Assembly: GCA_900696645.1 (NCBI GenBank)
Contig: CAADGV010000024.1
Span: forward strand, 124,001-188,000
DNA: 64,000 nt
Direction of reading: 5' to 3'
Source of the DNA: an uncultured Chlorobiota bacterium
Lineage (GTDB): Bacteria; Bacteroidota; Ignavibacteria; UBA10030; UBA6906
Shown: positions 51,451 through 59,741 of the stretch, in pieces
Numbering within the stretch: the stretch's first letter is position 1
Layout: each line of letters opens with the position of its first letter
Notes under the pieces: model-generated
What the model was told of the DNA's origin: nothing
The model's database searches: none
Seen by the model: only the letters and a program-made list of their open reading frames with translations
Made by a program: the position numbers and the translations under genes

Positions 51451-52587
51451 ATGACCACGTCAAATACGCCGCTTGTTTCAGTTGTTATTCCAGCCTACAA
51501 CGCAGAGAGATTTATCGGCAAAACTCTTGAATCGATTTTGTTACAGACCTACCCTCACTTCGAAGTTCTTGTTGTTGACGATGGTTCAACCGATGGTACT
51601 GCCGATATAATCAAATCATTTGCCGTTCATGATTCCCGTTTTCAACTTCTCCAAAAAACAAACGGAGGGGTGGCGACAGCACGCAACATGGCGATCCGCA
51701 ACGCATCAGGCGAGTTTATTGCCCCATGCGATTCCGACGACGTATGGTATCCGGACAGATTGAAGGCGCAGGTTGAGTGTATGATGCAGTCGGATGAGTC
51801 TGTCGGACTCGTTTATTGTTGGTCAAAAATCATTGACGAAGATGACCAGCCCATTGTTGACATTACGCACTCTTACGAAGGGAGAGTATTTGCCGATCTT
51901 GTCTATTCAAACTTTCTTGGAAACGGCAGTTGCGCTCTCATCCGGCGGAGTTGTTTTGATGCAGTGGGGGAGTATAACGGTGCTACGACACCGTGTGAGG
52001 AATGGGACTTGTATATCAGGGTTGCCGAACGGTATGAGGTTCGGCTCATTCCGACTATTCTTGTTGGATACAGGGAAGTGCTGACGAGCCTGTCCGCAAA
52101 CCACTACCGGATGGAGGGCGCTTTTGCATCGCTGCTGAGGGAGATTAGAAATCGCCACCCGCAAATTCCGAGTTCGATACTCCGGGTGGCGAAAGGTTCA
52201 TATTATCTGTATCTCACAGGCAAGAGCAATCGTCGCAGCCGGTACGGCACATCGCTCAGGTATTTAGGGGTATGTCTCTTTTCGGATCCATTGCGATTGC
52301 TTTCATCCGAATTCCATTCTACCCTTGCAAAGGCAATCGTCCGGTTTCTTGCTCATCCCGTAACATCCAGGATCTGGAAGGACGATCGCATGTGGCGCAC
52401 GATGAGGCGGAAACTTCATGTGCCTGTTGCAACGCAAGAGAGTAATGAAGCAGAGAAGGAAAAAACGTCCGCCACAGAAACTCCTTTGCGCCTGTTTGAC
52501 CGCTTGCATAACTCACGCATGAAACGATTCAGAGATGAAGCAAATGCCGTTTTGACCGCTGACAGGCAGCAGGCACACGGGAAGTAA
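51451..52587 (+). CDS. Glycosyltransferase family 2
   Basis: A 378-residue GT-A fold inverting transferase. The N-terminus VSVVIPAYNAERFIGKTLES and the block VVDDGSTDGTADII hold the nucleotide-sugar site, with the metal-binding DxD-type motif in FIAPCDSDDVWYPDRL. A C-terminal helical, arginine-rich part (about 250-330) and a charged tail follow. The acceptor is unknown. It begins 124 bases after the second GH8 gene and ends 47 bases before the third, so it is probably cotranscribed with the latter. Its presence inside a set of glucan hydrolases points to a polysaccharide-related role, which is inference. Confidence 0.9.
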   Translation: MTTSNTPLVSVVIPAYNAERFIGKTLESILLQTYPHFEVLVVDDGSTDGTADIIKSFAVHDSRFQLLQKTNGGVATARNMAIRNASGEFIAPCDSDDVWYPDRLKAQVECMMQSDESVGLVYCWSKIIDEDDQPIVDITHSYEGRVFADLVYSNFLGNGSCALIRRSCFDAVGEYNGATTPCEEWDLYIRVAERYEVRLIPTILVGYREVLTSLSANHYRMEGAFASLLREIRNRHPQIPSSILRVAKGSYYLYLTGKSNRRSRYGTSLRYLGVCLFSDPLRLLSSEFHSTLAKAIVRFLAHPVTSRIWKDDRMWRTMRRKLHVPVATQESNEAEKEKTSATETPLRLFDRLHNSRMKRFRDEANAVLTADRQQAHGK

Positions 52588-52634
52588 GAACGGCTCCAAC
52601 GTGCAGAAGAATCCAAATTCCTTTTGATAATCTG

Positions 52635-54806
52635 ATGACATTCAAACGCTTTCCATTTCCGAACTCAAGAATTCAACGGGTAGTCTTCCTCATTGTGTGG
52701 ATGGTGTTCATTTTTGTGAGTTCCACCTACTCTCAATGGATGAGCAGAACGAGCGGAAGTACAGATCCGTTCTCAGCCGTGACAAACGCCGTTGAGGGCC
52801 GTTGGTATGCAGTAGGGGCACGAGGGCTCATCGTCTGCTCGGAAGACGGCGGTGTTACATGGAGCAAGCAATCAAGTGGCACAAACAATTGGCTCAGTTC
52901 GGTCAGTTTCGTTGATGAGAATACTGGTTGGATTGCGGGATGGAATGGAACAATCCTCTCCACCTCCAATGCCGGCGGGAGTTGGCTCAGCCATAAAGGA
53001 GTGATATCAAAATCGCTGTACGGCGTCACCTTCTCTGACAAGAGAAACGGTACAGTAGCAGGTTTTGAGGGAACGATTCTTCGAACCAAGGATGGTGGCG
53101 TAACCTGGGTGGAGCAGTCAAGCGGAACAACGGCAAACCTGCGCGACATATTCTTTTCCGATAGCGTCACGGGTGTTGCCGTCGGATCAGAAGGAACGAT
53201 TCTTCGCACAACCGATGCGGGAGAGACATGGACCCCGCAGTCATCCGGGAAAACGACGCTGCTACACAAAGTTCGTTATGTCAACACGAGCTTTGGAACT
53301 GCGGTCGGCGAAGCGGGGACAATTCTGATCACGACAAACGGGGGAGTTGATTGGCAAGAGCGTTCTGCCAACACTACGTCGGATCTTTGGGATGTGTACT
53401 TTACAGACGAAAAAACCGGCTTCATCGTAGGCTCTAAAGGAACACTGTTGAAGTCGACTGACGGCTGTACTACTTGGGCAAATCAGTCAGCCGGAACGGA
53501 AAGTGACCTACGTGGTGTATCGTTTGCAACTGCTGCGATTGGTGTTGCCGTGGGCGTTCAGGGAACCATCCTCCAGACACTGAACGGAGGGGGTTGCGAG
53601 AATTTTCCGTTTCCTCAGAATCTTTCATACGAATACGGCATTATGCCGCTGCAGCGCAATCACGCGGTTGCTGAAGCATCGTACATAAGTTGGAAAACCA
53701 ACTATGTGACATCGCAGGGTGCATGCGGTTATCGGAGAGTCTTGTTCGACGATATGCGTTCAACAACGTCCGAAGGAATCGGATACGGCATGTTGTTGGC
53801 TGTTACGTTCGGCGATCAGGCACTCTTTGATGATCTGTGGTCGTACTACCAGAGATTCCTGAACAAGAGCGGATTCATGGATTGGCATATTAGTGACAGT
53901 TGCACAATTTTGGGTTACGGCGGCGCAACCGACGCTGACGAAGATGCAGCGTTTGCATTGTTGCTTGCAGACAAGCAGTGGTGCAGCGATGGCAGAATCA
54001 ACTATCGGGAGGATGCGCGTATTCTGATTGAGCGGATTTTCAAGCATCAGGTTGAACCGGAGACGTTTGTTCTCAAGCCGGGAAACGGTGCGTGGGGTGG
54101 ATCGCATCTCCTTAACCCATCGTATTTTGCCCCCGCATATTACCGGGCGTTCGAGGCTGCAACGGGCAATTCAGGTTGGTCGAAGGTCATCGAGAAATGC
54201 TATGAAGTCTTGAGAAACGCTGCCCATCCCCAAACCGGCCTTGTGCCGGACTGGTGCAAGGCAGACGGATCGCCGGGACAAGGACGCGAGAACAATCATT
54301 ACTATTTCTGGGATGCAACAAGAACGCCGTGGCGTATAGCCCTCGATTATCTCTGGTATGGGAACGATGAAGCGCGGCAGTTCTGCTTGAAGATTGCCGG
54401 ATTTGCGCGAACAATCGGCGCAGCAAATATCGCGAACGGGTATTTGCTTGATGGCAAGCCGATGGGGCCGGAGCGCAACAGCATATTTGTCGGCCCGTTC
54501 GGGGCGGTTGCAATGGCAGCGGGCGAAACGTATCAAGCATTGTGTGATTCACTGTATCGCGAGAACGTTCTCCGTGAACCTCCGGCTGCGGGGAATTACT
54601 ACAACTGGAGTCTGCGCACGCTGACCTTGCTTCTCCAAACGGGTAATTTCCGCCCTCCTGACCTGTTCCGACGTCCATTGCGGAGTTGCTTGCTGTGTAA
54701 AAAATTGCTACAATGTCTGTGGCAATACGCCGTTATATATATCTCTCTGCAACAAAAACCTCCGTTCTTTCACACCCTGCATCGGATTGCAGGTACCGAC
54801 CTGTGA
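52635..54806 (+). CDS. Ycf48/BNR-type propeller fused to a GH8 enzyme, no recognisable T9SS tail
   Basis: A 723-residue exported protein. Signal peptide (VVFLIVWMVFIFVSSTYSQ) is followed by about seven repeats of roughly 42 residues (about 45-318) of the Ycf48/BNR type, each with a core like VGSEGTILRTTDAGETW. A GH8 domain follows (about 318-670, with TTSEGIGYGMLLAVT, ATDADEDAAFALLLAD and YYFWDATRTPWRIALDYLWY). All three acidic blocks remain. After LLLQTGNFRPP the last ~50 residues (SCLLCKKLLQCLWQ, ending AGTDL) look like translated non-coding DNA rather than a sorting domain. A promoter-like element lies inside this tail, so the original 3' end has probably been lost. Confidence 0.85.
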   Translation: MTFKRFPFPNSRIQRVVFLIVWMVFIFVSSTYSQWMSRTSGSTDPFSAVTNAVEGRWYAVGARGLIVCSEDGGVTWSKQSSGTNNWLSSVSFVDENTGWIAGWNGTILSTSNAGGSWLSHKGVISKSLYGVTFSDKRNGTVAGFEGTILRTKDGGVTWVEQSSGTTANLRDIFFSDSVTGVAVGSEGTILRTTDAGETWTPQSSGKTTLLHKVRYVNTSFGTAVGEAGTILITTNGGVDWQERSANTTSDLWDVYFTDEKTGFIVGSKGTLLKSTDGCTTWANQSAGTESDLRGVSFATAAIGVAVGVQGTILQTLNGGGCENFPFPQNLSYEYGIMPLQRNHAVAEASYISWKTNYVTSQGACGYRRVLFDDMRSTTSEGIGYGMLLAVTFGDQALFDDLWSYYQRFLNKSGFMDWHISDSCTILGYGGATDADEDAAFALLLADKQWCSDGRINYREDARILIERIFKHQVEPETFVLKPGNGAWGGSHLLNPSYFAPAYYRAFEAATGNSGWSKVIEKCYEVLRNAAHPQTGLVPDWCKADGSPGQGRENNHYYFWDATRTPWRIALDYLWYGNDEARQFCLKIAGFARTIGAANIANGYLLDGKPMGPERNSIFVGPFGAVAMAAGETYQALCDSLYRENVLREPPAAGNYYNWSLRTLTLLLQTGNFRPPDLFRRPLRSCLLCKKLLQCLWQYAVIYISLQQKPPFFHTLHRIAGTDL
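54686..54714 (+). promoter_or_regulatory. Candidate promoter for the etfB-etfA-dehydrogenase unit
   Basis: TTGCTT (54686-54691), 17-base spacer, TACAAT (54709-54714). It lies within the extended open frame at the 3' end of the third GH8 gene and 235 bases before the etfB ATG. No other candidate was seen closer to etfB. Confidence 0.4.
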
Positions 54807-54948
54807 GTGAAGAGATTTTCAACGTTTCCTCATCTCCATTTTCTTTCTCCGTCCTGTATCCACAACCACCCGGCTGATGTAAAGCCCTTGGTACGCCTTT
54901 CCCATGCGGGGCATAACGGAAACATGCTTAGCCGAGGAATGATCTTTC

Positions 54949-55836
54949 ATGTACAACTCGATTGTCCTTGTAAAACAGGTACCGGATACGACTAACATCT
55001 CCGGTCAGGTGATGAAGGAAGACGGAACAGTGAACCGTTCCAAGCTTCCGGCAATCTTCAATTTTGAAGACAGGGTTGCCCTCGAATTCGCCCTTCAAGT
55101 CAAAGACCGGTGCGGCGGCAAAGTAATTGCCGTTACGATGGGCCCGCCCCGAGCATCCGATGTTCTCCGGGAATGCCTGTACATGGGAGCCGACGAAGCG
55201 TATCTCATAACGGACAGGAAGTTCGCCGGAGCCGATACATTGGCAACGTCGTATGTTCTCAGTGAAGCCATCAAGAAGATCGGTAGCGCCGACCTCATCT
55301 TCGCGGGCAGACAAGCCATTGACGGCGACACGGCACAGGTCGGGCCGCAGACAGCCGAGAAACTCGGCATTCCGCAAATCACGTACGTCGAAGAAATTCT
55401 CGACATCAGCGAAAGAACTGTTCGGGTGAAGAAGAAGATTGATGGGGGCTATGAGATTCTGGAAAGCCAGCTTCCCGTTCTGCTTACTGTACTCAAGGAT
55501 GCAGCGGAGCCGCGGCCGTTCAGCGCCAAACGCTTGATGGCATACAAGGGGGCAAAATCACTCCTCGAGTTGGAAAAGCTTGCGGAAGGGAACTCACTGC
55601 TCTACACTGACAAGCTTGTCTACGAATACAAAAACCGCTCTCTCTTCATTCCGACTCTCACAGCGGAAGACCTGCATATTGATGTTGCACGATGCGGCAT
55701 CAAAGGCTCGCCGACAAAGGTGTATGAAGTTGAATCCGTTGTGCTCACCGGGAGCAAGCCGATGCGTTTTGAGAATTCCAAGGCCGGTATGCTGTCGCTT
55801 GTCGATATGTTGATGGAAGATAGAATCCTCGGATGA
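54949..55836 (+). CDS. etfB: Electron transfer flavoprotein beta subunit
   Basis: A 295-residue ETF beta subunit (FixA/EtfB family) that with the alpha subunit carries electrons from acyl-CoA dehydrogenase to the quinone pool. Motifs: VLVKQVPDTTNISGQ at the N-terminus, NFEDRVALEFALQ, ITDRKFAGADTLATSYVLSE, and AGRQAIDGDTAQVGPQTAEK, the AMP/FAD-binding signature of this subunit. Length is a little above the short beta subunits. GAGGAA lies ahead of the ATG. It overlaps etfA (ATGATGA region at 55833-55836). Confidence 0.94.
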   Translation: MYNSIVLVKQVPDTTNISGQVMKEDGTVNRSKLPAIFNFEDRVALEFALQVKDRCGGKVIAVTMGPPRASDVLRECLYMGADEAYLITDRKFAGADTLATSYVLSEAIKKIGSADLIFAGRQAIDGDTAQVGPQTAEKLGIPQITYVEEILDISERTVRVKKKIDGGYEILESQLPVLLTVLKDAAEPRPFSAKRLMAYKGAKSLLELEKLAEGNSLLYTDKLVYEYKNRSLFIPTLTAEDLHIDVARCGIKGSPTKVYEVESVVLTGSKPMRFENSKAGMLSLVDMLMEDRILG

Positions 55837-56861
55837 TGACTATGGAAAACTGCACAAATGACGTTTGGGTGTTTGTCGAGCAACGCGACGGAAAACCCGC
55901 CGAAGTGAGTTTCGAGCTTCTGAGCAAAGGACGCAAACTCGCCGATAGCATGGGAGGGAAGCTGAAGTCGATTGTTCTCGGTGATGATGTGGAAGCAATT
56001 GCCGTTGATTCATTCCGGTTTGGTGCCGACGAAGCATATCTTGTTTCGCATCCCGAACTCGGACGCTACAAAACGCTGCCCTACGCGAGAGTGTTGAATG
56101 AGCTTGTTGGCACACACAATCCGCGCATCGTTCTTTTCGGGGCTACGATCATAGGGAGGGACCTTGCTCCGCGGATTGCCTCGCATACCCGCAGCGGGCT
56201 TACGGCGGATTGTACCGATCTGAGAATTGCCGATGTTACATATCTTGGCAAGGAACACAAAAACCTTCTGCTGCAAATCAGGCCGGCGTTCGGCGGAAAT
56301 ATCATTGCCACCATTATCACTCCCGATACACCGACGCAGATGGCGACTGTCCGTGAAGGAGTAATGGAACTTCACCCGCTTTCGCATCCTCACAAAGTGA
56401 AAATAACCCGCATTCCGTATGAGCCGGACGGATTGGATCACCTCATCACCATTATCGAACAGCATCGAACGGAGAACAAGGTGAACCTGAAGGGCGCCCC
56501 GATTATTGTTGCGGGAGGATACGGGCTTGGAACAAGAGAGAACTTCCGGCTTGTGCATGAGCTTGCGCATACGATCGGCGGCGAGGTTGCAGGCAGCCGT
56601 GCAGCGGTGGATGCCGGTTTCATACCGCATGAACGGCAGGTCGGGCAAACAGGTGTCACGGTCCGCCCGAAACTGTACATCGCAATCGGTATTTCGGGGG
56701 CTATTCAACACAGAGCCGGAATGCAGGAAGCCAAGAAGATCATTGCCATCAATACCGACCCCGATGCACCGATTTTCGATGTATCGCATTACGGCATCGT
56801 CGGGGATGCGACCGATGTTATCCCGAAATTCATTGAAGCATTCAAAAGCAGACTGAAGTGA
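55833..56861 (+). CDS. etfA: Electron transfer flavoprotein alpha subunit
   Basis: A 342-residue ETF alpha subunit (FixB/EtfA family). The N-terminal domain contains DVWVFVEQRDGKPAEVSFEL and VLFGATIIGRDLAPRIASHT. The FAD-binding C-terminal domain has IVAGGYGLGTRENF, GGEVAGSRAAVDAGFIPHER, QVGQTGVTVRPKLYIAIGIS and NTDPDAPIFDVSHYGIVGDA. Full length with all FAD-contact blocks. The start overlaps etfB by four bases; the dehydrogenase gene starts seven bases after its stop. Together they make an electron-transfer operon for fatty acid or amino acid catabolism. Confidence 0.95.
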   Translation: MMTMENCTNDVWVFVEQRDGKPAEVSFELLSKGRKLADSMGGKLKSIVLGDDVEAIAVDSFRFGADEAYLVSHPELGRYKTLPYARVLNELVGTHNPRIVLFGATIIGRDLAPRIASHTRSGLTADCTDLRIADVTYLGKEHKNLLLQIRPAFGGNIIATIITPDTPTQMATVREGVMELHPLSHPHKVKITRIPYEPDGLDHLITIIEQHRTENKVNLKGAPIIVAGGYGLGTRENFRLVHELAHTIGGEVAGSRAAVDAGFIPHERQVGQTGVTVRPKLYIAIGISGAIQHRAGMQEAKKIIAINTDPDAPIFDVSHYGIVGDATDVIPKFIEAFKSRLK

Positions 56862-56867
56862 GTTACA

Positions 56868-58589
56868 ATGCCGAATTATTTCCTTGACAATCCTGACATC
56901 CTTTTTCATTTCAACACGTTTGATCTAAAGGAAGTTGTTGCCATCACGGAAGACGACTACACGCAGTCGAGAGAGTTTTCGTATGCTCCGACGCAGTATG
57001 AAGATGCAATGGGGAACTACAGGAAAGTGCTTGAAGTAGTGGGCGATCTTGCCGGAAACTTCATTGCTCCGAGAGCAGCCGGGGTTGATCATGAGGGAGC
57101 AACATTTGCCAACGGCCGGGTCACATACGCCGAAGGCACGCGCAAGAACCTCCGGCAACTCTCGCAAGCGGATTTGATGGGAATGATTCTTCCCCGCAAG
57201 TACGGCGGATTGAACTTTCCTTTCACCATTTACATGATGACGGTTGAAATGCTTTCACGAGCCGATGCATCGTTGATGAACATCTTCGGATTGCAGGATA
57301 TCGGCGATACGATTCGCAAGTTCGGGAACGAAGGCCAGCGGATGGAATTTCTTCCCAAAATCAGCTCGGGAGAACATACCGGCGCAATGGCGCTGACGGA
57401 GCCGGATGCAGGTTCCGACTTGCAGGCGGTTAAACTTCACGCATATCAGAATGAACAAGGCGCCTGGTTTCTTCGCGGCATGAAGCGTTTCATCACCAAC
57501 GGCAATGCGCAGGTACTGCTTGTTCTTGCCCGTTCGGAACCCGGAACCAAGGACGGCCGGGGCCTGAGCCTGTTCGTGTGCCATCATGACAAAACAGTCA
57601 AGATCCGCCGCATTGAGAACAAGTTAGGCATTCACGGCTCTCCCACATGCGAGTTGCAGTTTAACGACACGCCAGCTCAACTTGTCGGTTCACGACGGTT
57701 CGGACTGATTAAGTACGTGCTGGATCTGATGTACCGGGCGCGCATGGGCGTGTCGGCACAAGCCCTGGGAATTTCACAGGCAGCGTACGAAGAGGCGCTG
57801 AAGTATGCTCGTGAACGCAGACAATTCGGGAAAGCGATTGCCGATATTCCCGTTATCTCCAACATGCTGATTGATATGCGGGTGACGCTGGAAAGTAATC
57901 GTTCGCTGTTCTACAGCACGACACAATGTGTTGATGTAAAGGAGAAGTTGGAAGACAAGATCGAGAAAATGAAAGGAGAAGGGAAGTCCGTCGCCGAGGA
58001 AACCGCAAGGCTCAAACACATCACGAAAGTGGCCAATCTGCTCACGCCCTTGTCGAAATACATGCTCGCTGAATGCAGCAACAGGATAACGTACGACGCG
58101 CTGCAAATTCACGGTGGCACAGGGTACATGAAGGAGTTTCACGTCGAGCAACTTGCCCGCGATGCGCGCATCACGAATATTTATGAAGGGACTTCGCAAC
58201 TGCAGATTGTCGCGGCGTCCGGCGGAGTTATCAATGATGTGTTAGGGGAGATGTTCGAGGCGAAAGAGAAACGCGAGTATAAGGGGGGGCTTACACGGCT
58301 TGCCAACCATCTGAAGGAAATCCGGCGGCTGTTTCTTGACAGCTTGAAGTATGTGGTTGACAAGAAGGACACGGGATTCCAGGATGTTGCTGCGAAAGAT
58401 CTTGTAGAGATGTACGGCTCTCTCTACACCGGCTATCTGTTGCTGGATGAGGCGGAGATTGAGCCGCGCAAGGTGTTCATCGCAAACCGCTACATCGTCA
58501 CCGCGCTGGCGCAGGCACGAAGGAACGCCGAGGCAATCAGGGGAGAGTTGTTCGGAGATTTGCTGCACGCAAGCAAGATTCTGCAATAA
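56868..58589 (+). CDS. Acyl-CoA dehydrogenase family protein
   Basis: A 573-residue flavoenzyme, longer than canonical short-chain acyl-CoA dehydrogenases (about 380) through an N-terminal extension of about 60 residues and a C-terminal helical extension. Core motifs: LPRKYGGLNFPFTIYMMTVE, AMALTEPDAGSDLQAVKLHA, MKRFITNGNAQVLLVLARS, YARERRQFGKAIADIPVISN and DALQIHGGTGYMKEFHVEQL, with ITNIYEGTSQLQIVA at the flavin end. Such longer enzymes paired with etfBA are common in Bacteroidetes/Chlorobi, probably for medium or long acyl chains. The catalytic base cannot be placed by eye. Confidence 0.92.
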   Translation: MPNYFLDNPDILFHFNTFDLKEVVAITEDDYTQSREFSYAPTQYEDAMGNYRKVLEVVGDLAGNFIAPRAAGVDHEGATFANGRVTYAEGTRKNLRQLSQADLMGMILPRKYGGLNFPFTIYMMTVEMLSRADASLMNIFGLQDIGDTIRKFGNEGQRMEFLPKISSGEHTGAMALTEPDAGSDLQAVKLHAYQNEQGAWFLRGMKRFITNGNAQVLLVLARSEPGTKDGRGLSLFVCHHDKTVKIRRIENKLGIHGSPTCELQFNDTPAQLVGSRRFGLIKYVLDLMYRARMGVSAQALGISQAAYEEALKYARERRQFGKAIADIPVISNMLIDMRVTLESNRSLFYSTTQCVDVKEKLEDKIEKMKGEGKSVAEETARLKHITKVANLLTPLSKYMLAECSNRITYDALQIHGGTGYMKEFHVEQLARDARITNIYEGTSQLQIVAASGGVINDVLGEMFEAKEKREYKGGLTRLANHLKEIRRLFLDSLKYVVDKKDTGFQDVAAKDLVEMYGSLYTGYLLLDEAEIEPRKVFIANRYIVTALAQARRNAEAIRGELFGDLLHASKILQ

Positions 58590-58625
58590 TCAGAAACAAT
58601 CAGATCATAACGAGGAAACAACATC

Positions 58626-58841
58626 ATGGCAAAGAGGACGGCGTACTACTACTATCGCATTTACGATGACAAAGAGCAGTTCAACTACATCCGGAGTACT
58701 TTTCAGGAGAAGAAGATCAGGAGTCTTTTGAAGAAATTCGAAAAAACTCATCAGGAATACTACAACACGGAATTTATTGATTTTCTCAAGAAGCAGGACC
58801 CGAAGGCCGAATTGATTGATGTAGCCCCGATTTCATACTGA
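58626..58841 (+). CDS. Small conserved-looking protein, function unknown
   Basis: A 71-residue protein beginning AKRTAYYYYRIYDDKEQFNY, then a lysine-rich helix (EKKIRSLLKKFEKTHQEYYN) and an end VAPISY. The aromatic start and charged helix suggest a small folded soluble protein. A GAGGAAACAACATC site lies just ahead of the ATG. It follows the acyl-CoA dehydrogenase by 36 bases and is likely in the same operon. I do not recognise the family. Confidence 0.75.
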   Translation: MAKRTAYYYYRIYDDKEQFNYIRSTFQEKKIRSLLKKFEKTHQEYYNTEFIDFLKKQDPKAELIDVAPISY

Positions 58842-58919
58842 GGCGCGATTGGCCCGGCTCCGGGGCTTCTTGATGTGATGGCTTCGGGGGAGGTCTATGT
58901 TCGGGCCGTGCCCGCCAAT

Positions 58920-58941
58920 ATCAGGATAGGAATATCCTGAT
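58920..58941. repeat. Perfect hairpin over the 3' end of the zinc-ribbon gene
   Basis: ATCAGGATA (58920-58928), GGAA loop, TATCCTGAT (58933-58941): 9 perfect pairs, overlapping the stop codon region of the - strand gene. No T-run follows on either strand, so it is not a classic terminator; it may stabilise the 3' end or be chance. Confidence 0.5.
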
Positions 58942-59172
58942 CAACGCCCGCAGGAAGGGTTTGGCGAATTCGAGCAGAATGATTCCCAACCCTATTCCCA
59001 ACAATACCACTTGTGTTACTCTCAGCGCTTTTCTTCTTACCCTCATTCCCCTCCAGTTGCACTCATGACACCTGAAGTAATGCACCGGCAAAACTGCCCG
59101 AATAGCCTTTTCTGATACGGTTTTGCTCCTTGAGCGGTACACGCGTGAGCTTTTGCAGGATGGGCATAGCAT
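58921..59172 (-). CDS. Small zinc-ribbon membrane protein
   Basis: An 83-residue protein with an N-terminal zinc ribbon (CPSC near 3-6, CHEC near 35-38) and one C-terminal transmembrane helix (about 53-75, VVLLGIGLGIILLEFAKPFL). The four cysteines form a classic CxxC-x28-CxxC site. Such small zinc-ribbon membrane proteins are widespread but mostly uncharacterised. It is isolated on the - strand, convergent with the dehydrogenase operon. Start codon choice rests on the ribbon beginning at residue 3. Confidence 0.75.
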   Translation of the reverse strand: MLCPSCKSSRVYRSRSKTVSEKAIRAVLPVHYFRCHECNWRGMRVRRKALRVTQVVLLGIGLGIILLEFAKPFLRALIRIFLS

Positions 59173-59741
59173 ACAGTCTATTGAGTTTGTTCCCTATCAC
59201 ATGAACTAAAACGGCAAAGAGTTACATACTTGAGTTGCATTGTATCACTTGAATGCACAAGATGCAAGAGACGATGCAAAAACGAGGATGCTGCAAACTG
59301 AAGTTTCCGAATTCGTTCAGGGGGGACGAATCGGGAAAACAGGGAAGTCATCCCGTGTGCTGAGGACGGCAAGTTCGGAGAGATGTCGGTCGGTTGGCAC
59401 GTTTCGCGTGTCACCTATGAGCACAGAACATAATTGACTTTCACGCATTATTCGGTTACACTAATGCGTTACTCGAACGGACTTTTCGGGCTCTAACTGC
59501 AAGTCCGGCATAATCTTAGAGTCAACTGTGTGCTTGCACTGACGACACCGGCATCAGGTCGGGCGGGAACTGCCGATGGAGTCAAATGGGGAGAGCGCAA
59601 TACCATTTCCTTTGTCATTGACGCGACGGTGCTGGAGTCACGGCGAAGGATGTCTCACAGTACCCCCTCCCACATTGCCCCATCGGATCAAGGCGGCAAA
59701 ATTTTCCGAATTTACGTTAGTAGGTTGTGACTTCCCCGGCT
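59173..59741 (+). other. Long non-coding gap with a promoter-like element and an inverted repeat
   Basis: About 570 bases with no credible gene; the open frames here lack ribosome sites and recognisable products. On the + strand, TTGACT (59434-59439), 17 bases, TACACT (59457-59462) forms a promoter-like pair. It is followed at 59478 by CGGACTT and at 59501 by AAGTCCG, a 7-bp inverted repeat around a 16-base loop. A short non-coding RNA is possible but unproven. The flanking genes are both on the - strand, so a + strand promoter has no obvious gene to serve. Confidence 0.4.

Noticed and set aside
56010-56909. 299-aa open frame opposite etfA
   Set aside because: Antisense shadow of a gene with all ETF alpha motifs.
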